NCBI GenBank assembly: GCA_022601645.1
Contig: JAJACH010000002.1
Coordinates: forward strand, 62,001 to 126,000
Source: Chlamydiia bacterium
Lineage (GTDB): Bacteria; Chlamydiota; Chlamydiia; Chlamydiales; Simkaniaceae
DNA length: 64,000 nucleotides
Direction: 5' to 3'
The position numbers and the translations under genes are program-made. Below are positions 33,874 through 43,098 of this stretch, one piece after another (position 1 is the first letter of the stretch; every line of letters begins with the position of its first letter). The notes beneath the pieces are model-generated. The model worked only from the letters and a program-made list of their open reading frames with translations. It did not search any database and was not told the DNA's origin.

Positions 33874-34873
33874 GTAAAGCCCTCCTAAGGGCGACAAGTA
33901 CCTGCCCTGTTTGTATGCCCTTCATGCAACGGAAGTCGATCGGGCATTTTCTCTCAAAGCATGGAGAACACTCTACTTTATGTTGAATAATTTGATGCCC
34001 TTGATAAGGACCTGTTGCAATCGGGCTTGTTGAACCAAACAGCGCTACAATTTTTGTACCCAGCGCATCAGCCATGTGCATTGGGCCAGAGTCATTGGTT
34101 AACAAAACGCGGCATAAGCTGATCAGTGCCATCAACTCACGAATCGACGTTGACCCAGCTAAATTAATGACATTCGCATTGAGTCCTCGGCAGATCTCGG
34201 CATTGAGCGGAGACATTTTTCGATCTCCGAAAACAAGCACGCGGTACTCACCTGACAATTCTTTGACCACCTCATGAAATCGCTCTGGCATCCAACATTT
34301 GGCCGAGCCGAATGCAGCTCCTGGATTGATCCCAATCAGAGGCTCTCCTTGATGCACGCCAAATTTTTTGAGAAGATCCCAAGCCGCTTGAATTTCAGCA
34401 TCTTTGACATATAATTTCGGAGCTGTTTTTGAAAGACGAATATCTAAGGGGGCTAAAAGGCGTTTATACACCTCAACTTGGTGAATATCTTGACCGCGTT
34501 TCGGGCGTTTCACAGCATCTGTTAAGAGAAGCCCTCGCATGTCTTTTGAAAAGCCGATACGCCGTTTGACCTGACCTTGGTAAAAGGACCAAGCTGAGGA
34601 GAGGGAATTTGGGACCAAGACACCAACATCGTGCTTTCCACCGGCAAGCGCTCCATGAATACTCCGGTTATTCATCCGTCTTATTGCATTTCTTACCCTT
34701 GTGAATCCAAAAACTTCATTGACATTAGGATCCTCATTCAAAAGGTCGACAATGGGATGCGGCCCCATGACGGTGAGCTTGGCATCGGGGTATTTTTGTC
34801 GAATATCGTAAATCAGTGGGGTTGCCATCACTAAATCGCCTACCCAATTTGGAACCCTGAGCAAAATGTTCAT
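33863..34873 (-). CDS. waaF: LPS heptosyltransferase II family protein
   Basis: GT9 enzyme of 336 residues. Seen: the N-terminal LLRVPNWVGDLVMATPLIYDIR, VLVPNSLSSAW, IGINPGAAFGSAKCWMPERF, ILTNDSGPMHMADALGTKIVALFGST (in part), with TNDSGPMH close to the RfaF consensus. It ends with a cysteine-containing segment (CSPCFERKCPIDFRCM), common in WaaF-like proteins. Classical chlamydial LPS lacks heptose, so the natural donor could be a different sugar. First gene of a five-gene operon. Confidence 0.88.
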   Translation of the reverse strand: MNILLRVPNWVGDLVMATPLIYDIRQKYPDAKLTVMGPHPIVDLLNEDPNVNEVFGFTRVRNAIRRMNNRSIHGALAGGKHDVGVLVPNSLSSAWSFYQGQVKRRIGFSKDMRGLLLTDAVKRPKRGQDIHQVEVYKRLLAPLDIRLSKTAPKLYVKDAEIQAAWDLLKKFGVHQGEPLIGINPGAAFGSAKCWMPERFHEVVKELSGEYRVLVFGDRKMSPLNAEICRGLNANVINLAGSTSIRELMALISLCRVLLTNDSGPMHMADALGTKIVALFGSTSPIATGPYQGHQIIQHKVECSPCFERKCPIDFRCMKGIQTGQVLVALRRALHVD

Positions 34874-34874
34874 G

Positions 34875-34904
34875 TTGCTATTTTAAAAAATGCGCAGATA
34901 TTGT
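34875..34904 (+). promoter_or_regulatory. Possible ruvC promoter
   Basis: TTGCTA (34875-34880), an 18-bp spacer and TATTGT (34899-34904), 11 bp before the ruvC ATG. Moderate match; overlaps the waaF promoter on the other strand. Confidence 0.35.
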
Positions 34905-34908
34905 GAAA
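34880..34908 (-). promoter_or_regulatory. waaF promoter, -10 box 6 nt from ATG
   Basis: Minus strand TTTCAC (34903-34908), a 17-bp spacer, TAAAAT (34880-34885), AGCAAC, then the waaF ATG. No Shine-Dalgarno sequence; a leaderless mRNA is likely. It overlaps a possible divergent ruvC promoter. Confidence 0.5.
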
Positions 34909-34915
34909 TGAAATA

Positions 34916-35398
34916 ATGCCAATTGTACTAGGAATCGACCCAGGAACACTCTCTACTGGATACGCTTTGATCAATGATGAAGAGATTTTGGACCTCGGTT
35001 GCATCAAACCACCAAGAAAACTTCCCCTAAATGACCGCTATTTGATCATTTTCGAGGCTCTAGAACATCTGATTGAAAAATATTCTCCAACAGTGCTTGC
35101 TGTCGAGACCCAATATATGCACAAAAATCCCCAAAGCGCCCTCAAACTTGGGATGGCTCGAGGTGTAGTCATCGTTGCGGCGGCAAAGCAAGGTCTTTCC
35201 ATCCACGAATACGCTCCAACAAAAGCCAAAATTGCTGTCACTGGATCTGGTCGAGCAAGTAAAGAGCAGATGCAAAAAATGATTCAAATGCTCTACGATC
35301 TCGATGAAGCGCCCCCCCACGATGCGGCAGATGCTGTTGCGCTTGCGCGCTGTTACACACAAGGATTGACATGTACGACTACATTCGCGGCTCCCTAA
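34916..35398 (+). CDS. ruvC: Holliday junction resolvase RuvC
   Basis: Endonuclease that cleaves Holliday junctions bound by RuvAB. 160 residues, normal length. Catalytic acidic residues visible: Asp 8 in LGIDPGTLSTGYA, Glu in AVETQY (about 65), and the C-terminal Asp pair in PHDAADAVALA (about 142-146). It overlaps ruvA by 28 bp. ruvB is not in the window. Confidence 0.96.
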   Translation: MPIVLGIDPGTLSTGYALINDEEILDLGCIKPPRKLPLNDRYLIIFEALEHLIEKYSPTVLAVETQYMHKNPQSALKLGMARGVVIVAAAKQGLSIHEYAPTKAKIAVTGSGRASKEQMQKMIQMLYDLDEAPPHDAADAVALARCYTQGLTCTTTFAAP

Positions 35399-35928
35399 TT
35401 CAAGCAGACCCTGATCGCGTAGTCATCGACCATCAAGGTCTTGGCTATGACATTTTAATTCCCCTGTCCGCCTACAGCCAGCTCCCAAATATTGGAAAAG
35501 AAGCCACTTTATACCTCAATCTTGTCATCCGAGAGGATTCACATCGCCTCTTTGGTTTCACTAATCCAGGAGAGCGAGACCTATTTACCAAGCTCATTAC
35601 TATCTCAGGGATCGGCCCCAAAACCGCCCTAGCCCTCATCGGGCACATGCCCAGACAAGAATTTTATAACGCCTTAGCAAACGACGGTGTTGCCCGCCTC
35701 TCCAAAATCCCCGGCATTGGGAAAAAAACCGCTGAACGCCTCATCATTGAGCTGCGCGGCTACACCCCAAAAGCCGACTCTCCTATCTCTACTGATGTCG
35801 AAGCGGCGCTCATCAATCTCGGCTATTCTGCAGCTAATGCCAGAAAAGCTGCCTATAAAGCGACCGACGCTCTTGGGGAAAAATCCGATATCTCCTCCCT
35901 CATCACCCTTGCATTACAACAAATGTAA
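35371..35928 (+). CDS. ruvA: Holliday junction branch-migration protein RuvA
   Basis: DNA-binding subunit that targets RuvB to Holliday junctions. 185 residues. Seen: the N-terminal OB fold (YIRGSLIQADPDRVVIDHQGLGYDILIP, in part), two helix-hairpin-helix motifs (LITISGIGPKTALALIGH; LSKIPGIGKKTAERLIIELRG), and a C-terminal domain III that would contact RuvB. Overlaps ruvC. Its last codon and stop (ATGTAA) lie inside a palindromic hairpin that also occurs at the end of psd. Confidence 0.96.
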   Translation: MYDYIRGSLIQADPDRVVIDHQGLGYDILIPLSAYSQLPNIGKEATLYLNLVIREDSHRLFGFTNPGERDLFTKLITISGIGPKTALALIGHMPRQEFYNALANDGVARLSKIPGIGKKTAERLIIELRGYTPKADSPISTDVEAALINLGYSAANARKAAYKATDALGEKSDISSLITLALQQM

Positions 35929-35943
35929 AGCCGCTTTACATTT
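35921..35943. terminator. Palindrome containing the ruvA stop codon
   Basis: A 23-bp inverted repeat with 11-bp arms AAATGTAAAGC and GCTTTACATTT around a single C. The ruvA stop TAA is in the left arm, and a short T-run follows on the plus strand. The same sequence (22 bp) occurs at 49152-49173 at the end of psd. Confidence 0.65.
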
Positions 35944-35994
35944 TAATAACCCCCTCAAAACCTAAGAGTTAGGGTCGGTTTTACAACCCCTCTC

Positions 35995-36023
35995 TTTACA
36001 AAACCCCGCTTTGTCTGTTATAC
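35995..36023 (+). promoter_or_regulatory. Promoter of the RND efflux operon
   Basis: TTTACA (35995-36000), a 17-bp spacer and TTATAC (36018-36023), followed by GGGAGGGG and the GTG start at 36044. The position of this promoter argues against the upstream in-frame TTG at 36011. Confidence 0.5.
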
Positions 36024-36043
36024 GCGCGTGTAGGGAGGGGTAT

Positions 36044-38362
36044 GTGATCAAACAGCTCATTTTGTTTTTTTGTTTTGTTTCATCGATCCATGCGCTTCGC
36101 ATTGGCATCGTCTACGATGGTCCCATCGAGTTCAAAAATCCGTTCTACCAAGAGGTTCGCGAAGAGATCACCTCGCTCCTTTCTGAGGAAGGCGATGTCA
36201 AACTCCACCAATTTTACGGCAACTGGACCCTTCGCGGCTCAATGATTGCGCTTGAAGAAGCGCTCAATGCCGACCTCGACGCTGTTGTCACCCTTGGAAT
36301 CATGGCATCAAACGAAGCCCTTACCGTTGATTCACCTCCATGCCCTCTCGTTATTGGGTTCGATATCTCTCTTTTTGAGGGGCGGCCCACCTCTGATCAA
36401 ACAGCCTATTTTAAAGGAAAATCTTTTCTTCTGGATGAACTGAGTCTTTTCAAAAATCTCACTCATGCTAAGTCTTACGCCATTGTGGGTGATGAATCGT
36501 ACATTGATAACCCTAAGTTCCCAGAAATCCAGCAAAAAATCGGGACCGTCATGCGAAGTATGCATACGGAGCCCAAATTCATCCCGATGCTCTCCGATCC
36601 AGAAGATGCGATCGGCGTTCTAGAAGACATCGAAGTCGAAGCGGTCATTTTCCTCCCAACTCCACGCCTTGGGAAGTGGGGGTTTGGCGCCTTTCTTGAA
36701 GTGGTCAACGATATGCATCTTCCCTCCTTCACGTTTGGGGGCGAAGAACAAGTGGAAGAAGGCGTTCTTATGACAACCACACCGAAATCAGAAATGCGCC
36801 GCATCGCAAGACGGATTGCGCTCAACGTGCAAGAGCTCTACCTCAATCATACCAACGCGGATATCGAGGTGAAATTCAATCGCAAAGAAGAGATGATTAT
36901 CAATGAAACCACAGCAGCAGAAATCGGTCTCGAACTCCCCTACAAATATGTCGCCCAGGCAAAACTCATTCACAAAGCACTTCCCCCTCCTGACCAACTG
37001 CTCGACCTTCGAGAATCCCTTGAACTATCCATCGCTGACAACCTCGACATCAACGTCGAACGCTACGTTGTTGAAAGTGGACGCCAAGAAGTTCTTAAAG
37101 ACTTTGCCGAACTGCTTCCTCAACTAAACTCTAGCGCCTTAGCCCGTATTATTAACGCAAATACCGCGAAATATGGGCGGGGCATCGAACCGCAAAACAA
37201 CATCCGCGGCTCGCTTGTTCTCGACCAAATGGTCTACGACGACTCAAAAATCGCACGTTATCAAGTAGAGAAAAAACTCCAAAAAGCACGCGAATTCAAC
37301 CTACAAACCGTCGAGCTTGACATCCTCCTCGACACCTCAGTCTCCTATCTACTGATCCTGCGTGTGCAAGCAGAAAAAGAAATCGCTTTTGAAAACCTCA
37401 ACCTAACCAAAGTCAACTTAAAACACGCCCACGAATTGGTCGATTCTGGCCAAGCACGCCTGTCTGAAGTCTACCGCTGGGAAAGTGCGCTTTCCACCAA
37501 TCGCGAACAACTCGTTTCAATCCAAGCAACCCTTGATAACACCAAAGCTCAATTCAACCGCCTCCTCAATCGCTCTTGGGAAGAACATGTGAATGTGGAT
37601 GACATTGCAGCGCTTCAAACCAACCTTTCCTACGGCCTGCAAGATTTAGGGTACGTCATCACAGCTCCCTCAAAGTACGAGCGCTACAAAGAGTTTCTCA
37701 TTAACCTTGCCCTCAAAAATTCTCCCGAAATTAAGTCGCTTGATGAGCAAATTGACGCGCAAGCCCGCCGTCTCACTGAAAGTGAGCGCGCTTTTTATCT
37801 CCCGAAATTCTCGGGCTTTGCTGAACTAAACGGCAATCTTGCCAAAAGTGGTCACGGCAGTGAACCTGTGCCTACTCTCTCCAATTCGATCCCCGAAAAG
37901 AAGATTGGCTTGAAAATGACATTCCCGCTTTTTACCAGCGGACGACGCACAGCCCAAATGAACCAAAGTGTTGCCAATCTCCTACGTGTCAAAACGGAAA
38001 AAGCGTCTGTTGAAACCAAAGTGGAAGAACGTGTTTTAAAAGCCGTCGACAATCTCAAATCAAGCTTCGAAGGTATTTTCCTCGCAGATGCCGCAGCCGT
38101 TGCAGGTGAGAAAAATCTCGTTATCGTCAGTAACAACTACGCGCGCGGCGCAGTCTCCATCGTCGATCTTATCGATGCCCAAAACACCGCCATAGTTGCA
38201 AAAACAAACTATTCAAATGCTCTTTATGACTACCTGATCGACTACATGAACCTACAGCGCAATATCGCCGAATTTGACCAATTCCTTGCCAAATCAGACA
38301 TCGACGCCAAAAGAAAAGAGCTTATTAGATACATCGAAGGAGAGGACAATGAGAATTCTTAG
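36044..38362 (+). CDS. Fusion: ABC-type substrate-binding domain + TolC-like outer-membrane efflux protein
   Basis: 772 residues from the GTG at 36044, supported by GGGAGGGG 3 nt upstream. A signal peptide (about 1-17) precedes two parts. Residues 18-320 match the ABC_sub_bind family (PF04392, TrpX-like): RIGIVYDG, DLDAVVTLGIMASNEAL, EAVIFLPTPRLG, and the closing NETTAAEIGLELPYKYV. Residues about 335-772 are a TolC/OEP protein with two coiled-coil halves (ARYQVEKKLQKAREFNLQT; LVIVSNNYARGAVSIVDLIDAQN, in part). It should sit in the outer membrane as the exit duct of the RND pump encoded next, with a ligand-binding domain facing the periplasm. It overlaps the next gene by 14 bp. Confidence 0.88.
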   Translation: MIKQLILFFCFVSSIHALRIGIVYDGPIEFKNPFYQEVREEITSLLSEEGDVKLHQFYGNWTLRGSMIALEEALNADLDAVVTLGIMASNEALTVDSPPCPLVIGFDISLFEGRPTSDQTAYFKGKSFLLDELSLFKNLTHAKSYAIVGDESYIDNPKFPEIQQKIGTVMRSMHTEPKFIPMLSDPEDAIGVLEDIEVEAVIFLPTPRLGKWGFGAFLEVVNDMHLPSFTFGGEEQVEEGVLMTTTPKSEMRRIARRIALNVQELYLNHTNADIEVKFNRKEEMIINETTAAEIGLELPYKYVAQAKLIHKALPPPDQLLDLRESLELSIADNLDINVERYVVESGRQEVLKDFAELLPQLNSSALARIINANTAKYGRGIEPQNNIRGSLVLDQMVYDDSKIARYQVEKKLQKAREFNLQTVELDILLDTSVSYLLILRVQAEKEIAFENLNLTKVNLKHAHELVDSGQARLSEVYRWESALSTNREQLVSIQATLDNTKAQFNRLLNRSWEEHVNVDDIAALQTNLSYGLQDLGYVITAPSKYERYKEFLINLALKNSPEIKSLDEQIDAQARRLTESERAFYLPKFSGFAELNGNLAKSGHGSEPVPTLSNSIPEKKIGLKMTFPLFTSGRRTAQMNQSVANLLRVKTEKASVETKVEERVLKAVDNLKSSFEGIFLADAAAVAGEKNLVIVSNNYARGAVSIVDLIDAQNTAIVAKTNYSNALYDYLIDYMNLQRNIAEFDQFLAKSDIDAKRKELIRYIEGEDNENS

Positions 38363-39416
38363 CCTATTGCCCCTCCTTTTGATCGGTTGCACCAAGCAAG
38401 TCGAAGTCAAACAAGTGATCCGCCCTGTTGTTGTTGAAAAAGTTGAACTCGTTGACGAGTTTCCTCCTCTCTATTTCTCAGGCTTTACAAAGGCGGAAAA
38501 ATTCTTAAATGTCAGTTTTCGTGTCCCAGGGCTTATCCAGAAACTGCCTATCTACGTGGGTGATCGCTTAGAACCTGGTACACTTATCGCCTCGATCGAT
38601 TCTGCTGACTACGAACTTGAACTCCAAGAAAAGGAAGCAACGCTTGATGCAGCAGACTCCGAGGCGCGTAAAGCCCGTGCTCAATACCGACGTATCAAAT
38701 CCCTCTACGAAAGCGAAAGTGCCTCTCGAGACGAACTCGACCAAGCGCGCGCCGCGCACGAGGGCGCCAAAGCCGATGTCGATCAAGCTCAAACTCTCGT
38801 GGATCTTGCTAAAAAACGCCTCAGCTACACGAAAATCTACTCCGAATACCCCTCCGAGGTTGTTAGTAAAGAAGCTGAGATCAATGAGAACGTGAAAGAA
38901 GGCCAACAAATCGCCACTCTAACCTACGGGGACCGCTTAGAGGTAGAAGTCGCGATTCCTGAAACGGAAATTGTCGGAATCAATCGCGGCAAAGAAGTCG
39001 AAGTTCTGATCAATGCACTGCCTACAAAAATCTATCGCGGCATCATTAAAGAAGTCGGCGTCTCCTCATCTGGCGGAACAACATATCCCGTGACGGTGCT
39101 TTTAAGCGAAGTCCACCCCGAAATCCGCTCGGGTATGGCTGCTAAAGTTGTGATCTACAACAAAGACCAGCAAAAACTCATTTTTGCTCCTCTTCCAGCT
39201 GTTGGTGAAGATAAAGATGGTAAGTATGTTTTCCTCTTTGTGCCAACCGGTAATGAGCTAGGCACTGTTAAGCGCCAAGCGGTCAAGATCGGGCAAATTC
39301 GACCAAACGGCCTAACAATCCTCTCTGGGTTACATGAAGGCGATGAAGTGATCACTGCTGGCATGCGCTATCTTAAAAATGGCATGCAAGTGCGCCGGCT
39401 TAAGGGGGGAATGTGA
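38349..39416 (+). CDS. RND efflux membrane-fusion lipoprotein (HlyD/AcrA-type)
   Basis: Periplasmic adaptor linking the RND pump to the TolC-like duct. 355 residues from the ATG at 38349, supported by AAGGAG upstream; a longer frame upstream runs inside the previous gene. Lipobox LLIGC (Cys about 13) indicates lipidation. Seen: the barrel-sandwich (VSFRVPGLIQKLPIYVGDRLEPGTLIASID, in part), a coiled-coil hairpin with alternating Ala/Asp/Lys (about 80-150), and beta-barrel and membrane-proximal domains. The stop overlaps the pump start (GTGA). Confidence 0.92.
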   Translation: MRILSLLPLLLIGCTKQVEVKQVIRPVVVEKVELVDEFPPLYFSGFTKAEKFLNVSFRVPGLIQKLPIYVGDRLEPGTLIASIDSADYELELQEKEATLDAADSEARKARAQYRRIKSLYESESASRDELDQARAAHEGAKADVDQAQTLVDLAKKRLSYTKIYSEYPSEVVSKEAEINENVKEGQQIATLTYGDRLEVEVAIPETEIVGINRGKEVEVLINALPTKIYRGIIKEVGVSSSGGTTYPVTVLLSEVHPEIRSGMAAKVVIYNKDQQKLIFAPLPAVGEDKDGKYVFLFVPTGNELGTVKRQAVKIGQIRPNGLTILSGLHEGDEVITAGMRYLKNGMQVRRLKGGM

Positions 39417-42400
39417 GCCTGACAAAGTTCGCTTTCTCGAAAACCCAGCTTACCCTCCTAACCATCGTACTCCTCGTGCTTTCCGGTGTGATTGCCTATT
39501 TCTCCATGCCACGCGATGAAAATCCCGTCTACATCGTACGCACAGCCCAAGTCACTACCCACTGGCCAGGCGCAAGTCCAGAACGCGTTGAACAACTTGT
39601 CACCGACAAAATTGAGAAGACAATCCAAGAAATCCCCGAAGTCGATTACATCAAAAGCGAATCCAAAACAGGGATTTCTATCATTACCGTCCGTATTCTG
39701 GACCGGTACAAACACATGCGGCCGATCTGGGATGAGCTTCGCCGCAAAGTCGAAGATGCCGAGCGTGAGCTCCCCCTTGCTGCAAAAGCTCCTATTGTCA
39801 ACGATGACTACGGCGATATTTACGGCATTGTTGTAGGTATTGTCTGGGATGGCTTTTCCTACGCTGAAATCAAAAACGTCGCCGAAGATGTGCGTGATTC
39901 CCTCCTAGAAGTTCCCGATGTGGCAAAAGTTGACCTGGTTGGAACACAGGATGAGCGTGTCTTTATCAACTACAATAACGACAAACTCCGCGAAATTGCC
40001 ATCTCCCCAGAGCAGCTGCGTCAAATCTTAGAAGAGCGCAATATCATCCAATCGGGCGGAATTATCTATGGAGATATCGAACAAATTGCCGTTGAACCAA
40101 CAGGCAACTACGAAACGCTTGAAGATATCCAAGAAACCCTGATTCCCATCCCGAATACCAACAACATTGTACGCTTAGCAGATCTTGCTAACGTCTACCG
40201 CGGCTACATTGAGCCACCTCGAACGATCATGCATGTGAACGGGCGCCAAAGTGTGGGCCTTGCCATCTCCATGCGAGAAGGGGGCAACATCCTCACAATG
40301 GGGAAACAAGTGACAGCTGTTCTCGATCACTACCAGGAACACTTTCCTTTGGGTATTGAATTTGACATGGTCGCCTACCAACCTGAGCGAGTTGTCAAAA
40401 AAATCGACGAATTTGCAGGCAACCTACTTCAAGCCATCCTAATCGTCTGCGGCGTGATGTTCCTCTTTTTAGGACTTCGCACTGGGTTTGTCATCGCAAG
40501 TCTGATACCAGTCGTTGTTCTCATTGCGATTTTCATCATGTCGCTCATGCACATCGGTCTTAACCAGGTGACTCTTGCTTCCTTAATTATCGCCCTTGGC
40601 ATGCTTGTCGATAATGCGATTGTCATGTCCGAGAGTATCATCGTACAAACAGAAAGTGGAAAAAAACCACTTGATGCCGCCATCGACTCAGCAAAAGAAC
40701 TTAAAACTTCTCTGCTCATCTCCTCACTGACAACCTCTGCCGCATTCCTTCCCTTTTATCTCGCAAAATCAGGCACGGGTGAGTATGTCGGCGACCTCTT
40801 TTTTGTCGTCACAATTACCCTCCTTGGCTCTTGGGTCATTTCCCTAACTATGATCCCCATCTTTTGTGTGGCGATCCTCCGCTCGAAGAAAAAGCTCAAG
40901 ATGAGCCATGGGCAAACCGGCATCCTGTACCGCATCTACCAAAAGTTTTTGCTAAGCATCCTCAAATGCCGCTACTTAAGCCTTGGAGCAGTCGTCGGCG
41001 TCTTTTGCCTCTCAATCTTTGGCATGGGGCTCGTTCCCAAAATCTTCTTCCCACCAAGTGACACACCCATGTTCACTCTCGAGCTTGAACTTCCTGTCAG
41101 CTCATCCATCTACTATACTGAAGGGATCGTTGAAGAGATTGAAAATTATATCGATAAAAACCTTCGAAAAGAAGGCGTTGAAAAGTGGGCAGCCTATATC
41201 GGCTCGGGAGGACCTCGTTTCCGCCTCCAACATGATCCAGAACCGCCCAATACCTACTACGCATTTTTCCTCTTTTCCACAACCGACTACAAAGTGATCC
41301 CCGACCTGATGGAAAACCTCTACTCCTACATCTTAAACCATTACCCTGATGCCAAAACAAAAATCCGTCTTCTCGAAGAAGGCACGCCGGTTGACAATCC
41401 TGTTGAGGTACGCATTACAGGAAAAGATGTCGATCACCTCTACGCCATGGCCGATGAACTCGAGATCTACTTAAATACTCTTGATGGAACAAAAAGTGTA
41501 AACGACAACTGGGGCTTAAAATCAAAAAAAATTGTGATCAAAGTAGACCAAAATCGGGCAAAGCGCGCTCAAATCACCAACGCCGACATCGCACGCTCCC
41601 TTGAATCAGCTTTAACGGGCGTTACCCTTTCGGAATTTAGAGAAGACGATGAGCTGATCCCTGTTATCTTCCGATCCGAAGCTGCCACCGATGTCGATTT
41701 AATCGGCACCGAAGCTTTCAACGTCTATTCCCAATCCACTGGTGAATCCGTCCCCCTCCTCCAAGTTGCAGAAGTCCTCGTCGAGTGGGAACCATCGATC
41801 ATCTTCCGCCGTAATCGCCTGAAAACCATCACCGTTTTCTCCGAAGTCATGTCTGGCTTTACAGCTAACTCAATTGACCAAAAAGTGATGGCCCACATGG
41901 AAGAGGTAAGTAAAAACTGGCCGATTGGCTACCGCTATGCCATGGGCGGTGAAGAAGAGGAGTCTGGTAAAGCTCAAAACTCCATCTTCATCCAACTTCC
42001 CATTGCAGGTCTCATTATCGCCTTCCTCCTCATGCTCCAATTCAACTCGGTAAAGAAGATGTTCATTATCTTGATGACCATTCCCCTCTCTATCATCGGT
42101 GTTGTTCTTGGTTTAATTATTACCGATGCCTACTTTGGCATCATGACGATTTTAGGCCTTATCTCCCTTGCAGGCATTATTATTAATAACGCCATCGTAC
42201 TCCTCGATCGTATCCGTCTTGAGCTTGAGGAAAATGGGCTCTCTCAGCAAGACGCCATCATCGCCGCGTCAAAACAACGTCTCCGCCCTATCCTCCTTAC
42301 CACCGTTACAACAGCAGCCGGACTTCTGCCTCTTTGGTTTGGCGGTGGACTTCTTTGGGAAACCATGGCCATTGCCATCATTTTTGGCCTTTTAGTTGGT

Positions 42401-42481
42401 ACACTACTTACCCTTGGGTTTATCCCGGTACTCTACGCCATCTTAAACCGGGTATCATATAAGGATTACACATGCGATTAA
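39413..42481 (+). CDS. RND-family efflux transporter (AcrB-type)
   Basis: Inner-membrane proton-driven pump, 1022 residues from a GTG start, with the standard 12-TM two-repeat layout. Seen: TM4 LGMLVDNAIVMSESI with one conserved Asp followed by Asn, where AcrB has two Asp; TM10 ISLAGIIINNAIVLLDRI, lacking the AcrB Lys; and the docking and porter domains between TM1-2 and TM7-8. The D-N and NN pattern is common in other RND subfamilies, so it is not taken as loss of function. Substrate unknown. Overlaps the K+ channel gene by 10 bp. Confidence 0.94.
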   Translation: MSLTKFAFSKTQLTLLTIVLLVLSGVIAYFSMPRDENPVYIVRTAQVTTHWPGASPERVEQLVTDKIEKTIQEIPEVDYIKSESKTGISIITVRILDRYKHMRPIWDELRRKVEDAERELPLAAKAPIVNDDYGDIYGIVVGIVWDGFSYAEIKNVAEDVRDSLLEVPDVAKVDLVGTQDERVFINYNNDKLREIAISPEQLRQILEERNIIQSGGIIYGDIEQIAVEPTGNYETLEDIQETLIPIPNTNNIVRLADLANVYRGYIEPPRTIMHVNGRQSVGLAISMREGGNILTMGKQVTAVLDHYQEHFPLGIEFDMVAYQPERVVKKIDEFAGNLLQAILIVCGVMFLFLGLRTGFVIASLIPVVVLIAIFIMSLMHIGLNQVTLASLIIALGMLVDNAIVMSESIIVQTESGKKPLDAAIDSAKELKTSLLISSLTTSAAFLPFYLAKSGTGEYVGDLFFVVTITLLGSWVISLTMIPIFCVAILRSKKKLKMSHGQTGILYRIYQKFLLSILKCRYLSLGAVVGVFCLSIFGMGLVPKIFFPPSDTPMFTLELELPVSSSIYYTEGIVEEIENYIDKNLRKEGVEKWAAYIGSGGPRFRLQHDPEPPNTYYAFFLFSTTDYKVIPDLMENLYSYILNHYPDAKTKIRLLEEGTPVDNPVEVRITGKDVDHLYAMADELEIYLNTLDGTKSVNDNWGLKSKKIVIKVDQNRAKRAQITNADIARSLESALTGVTLSEFREDDELIPVIFRSEAATDVDLIGTEAFNVYSQSTGESVPLLQVAEVLVEWEPSIIFRRNRLKTITVFSEVMSGFTANSIDQKVMAHMEEVSKNWPIGYRYAMGGEEEESGKAQNSIFIQLPIAGLIIAFLLMLQFNSVKKMFIILMTIPLSIIGVVLGLIITDAYFGIMTILGLISLAGIIINNAIVLLDRIRLELEENGLSQQDAIIAASKQRLRPILLTTVTTAAGLLPLWFGGGLLWETMAIAIIFGLLVGTLLTLGFIPVLYAILNRVSYKDYTCD

Positions 42482-43098
42482 GCTTTCTTTATCTACTTCT
42501 TCTCCTCTTTGTCGTTTTAATCACCCTCCCATGGATAGAAGCCACCTTTCACACCCGACTTTTTTCCCTCGGTGCCATCTCCCTGATTCTCCTCATCTCT
42601 CTTTACACGCTCAGCGACAACAAAAAAGCTCTCACGATTGGCATCTGCCTTTTAATCCCAAGCTTCTTGTTCGACTACCTCAGTTTTTTCTACCACAAGT
42701 TTCATATCATCTCTCATCCTTGGAACGCTCTATTTATCCTCTTCATCATCGGCCACATTTCCCACTATGTCTTCAACAACAAAAAAATGGGCTGGAACAC
42801 AATTTTCGGAGCACTTTGCGTCTACCTACTTATTGGCTTTACATTTGCTCAAATCTACGACTGGATCGACTACATGGTACCAGAGGCTTTTAACGTTCAC
42901 CTCGGAGAACATACCATCTATTTTAGCTTTGTCACCTTAACAACCCTTGGCTATGGTGACATCTACCCTGTTAACAAATTCGCGCAATCTGTCTCGATTG
43001 TTGAAGTGGTCCTAGGACAACTTTACATCGCAACCGCCATTGCCAGAGCCATTGGCACCTACATCCATTTAGGAGGAACCCATGACAAAAATCATTGA
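42472..43098 (+). CDS. Potassium-channel-like membrane protein
   Basis: 208 residues with about six hydrophobic segments. The last two flank a pore loop FVTLTTLGYGDIYP containing the K+ selectivity filter TLGYGD (158-163), as in Ion_trans_2 (PF07885) channels. The N-terminal half (four helices) does not show an S4 arginine ladder, so voltage gating is not obvious. It overlaps the RND pump by 10 bp and the amidohydrolase by 17 bp, so it is in the same operon, an unusual partner for an efflux system. Confidence 0.88.
   Translation: MRLSFLYLLLLLFVVLITLPWIEATFHTRLFSLGAISLILLISLYTLSDNKKALTIGICLLIPSFLFDYLSFFYHKFHIISHPWNALFILFIIGHISHYVFNNKKMGWNTIFGALCVYLLIGFTFAQIYDWIDYMVPEAFNVHLGEHTIYFSFVTLTTLGYGDIYPVNKFAQSVSIVEVVLGQLYIATAIARAIGTYIHLGGTHDKNH

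Noticed and set aside
36011-36043. TTG start of the TolC fusion
   Set aside because: The region contains the -10 box of a promoter, and the GTG at 36044 follows GGGAGGGG and begins a signal peptide.
38274-38348. Upstream start of the membrane-fusion protein
   Set aside because: The extra 25 residues lie within the TolC-like gene and would place the lipobox inside the protein. The ATG at 38349 has AAGGAG and a proper lipoprotein signal.
40600-42200. RND pump inactive because AcrB-type Asp-Asp/Lys relay is incomplete
   Set aside because: Single-Asp plus Asn patterns in TM4 and NN in TM10 are common among other RND subfamilies, so loss of function cannot be inferred.
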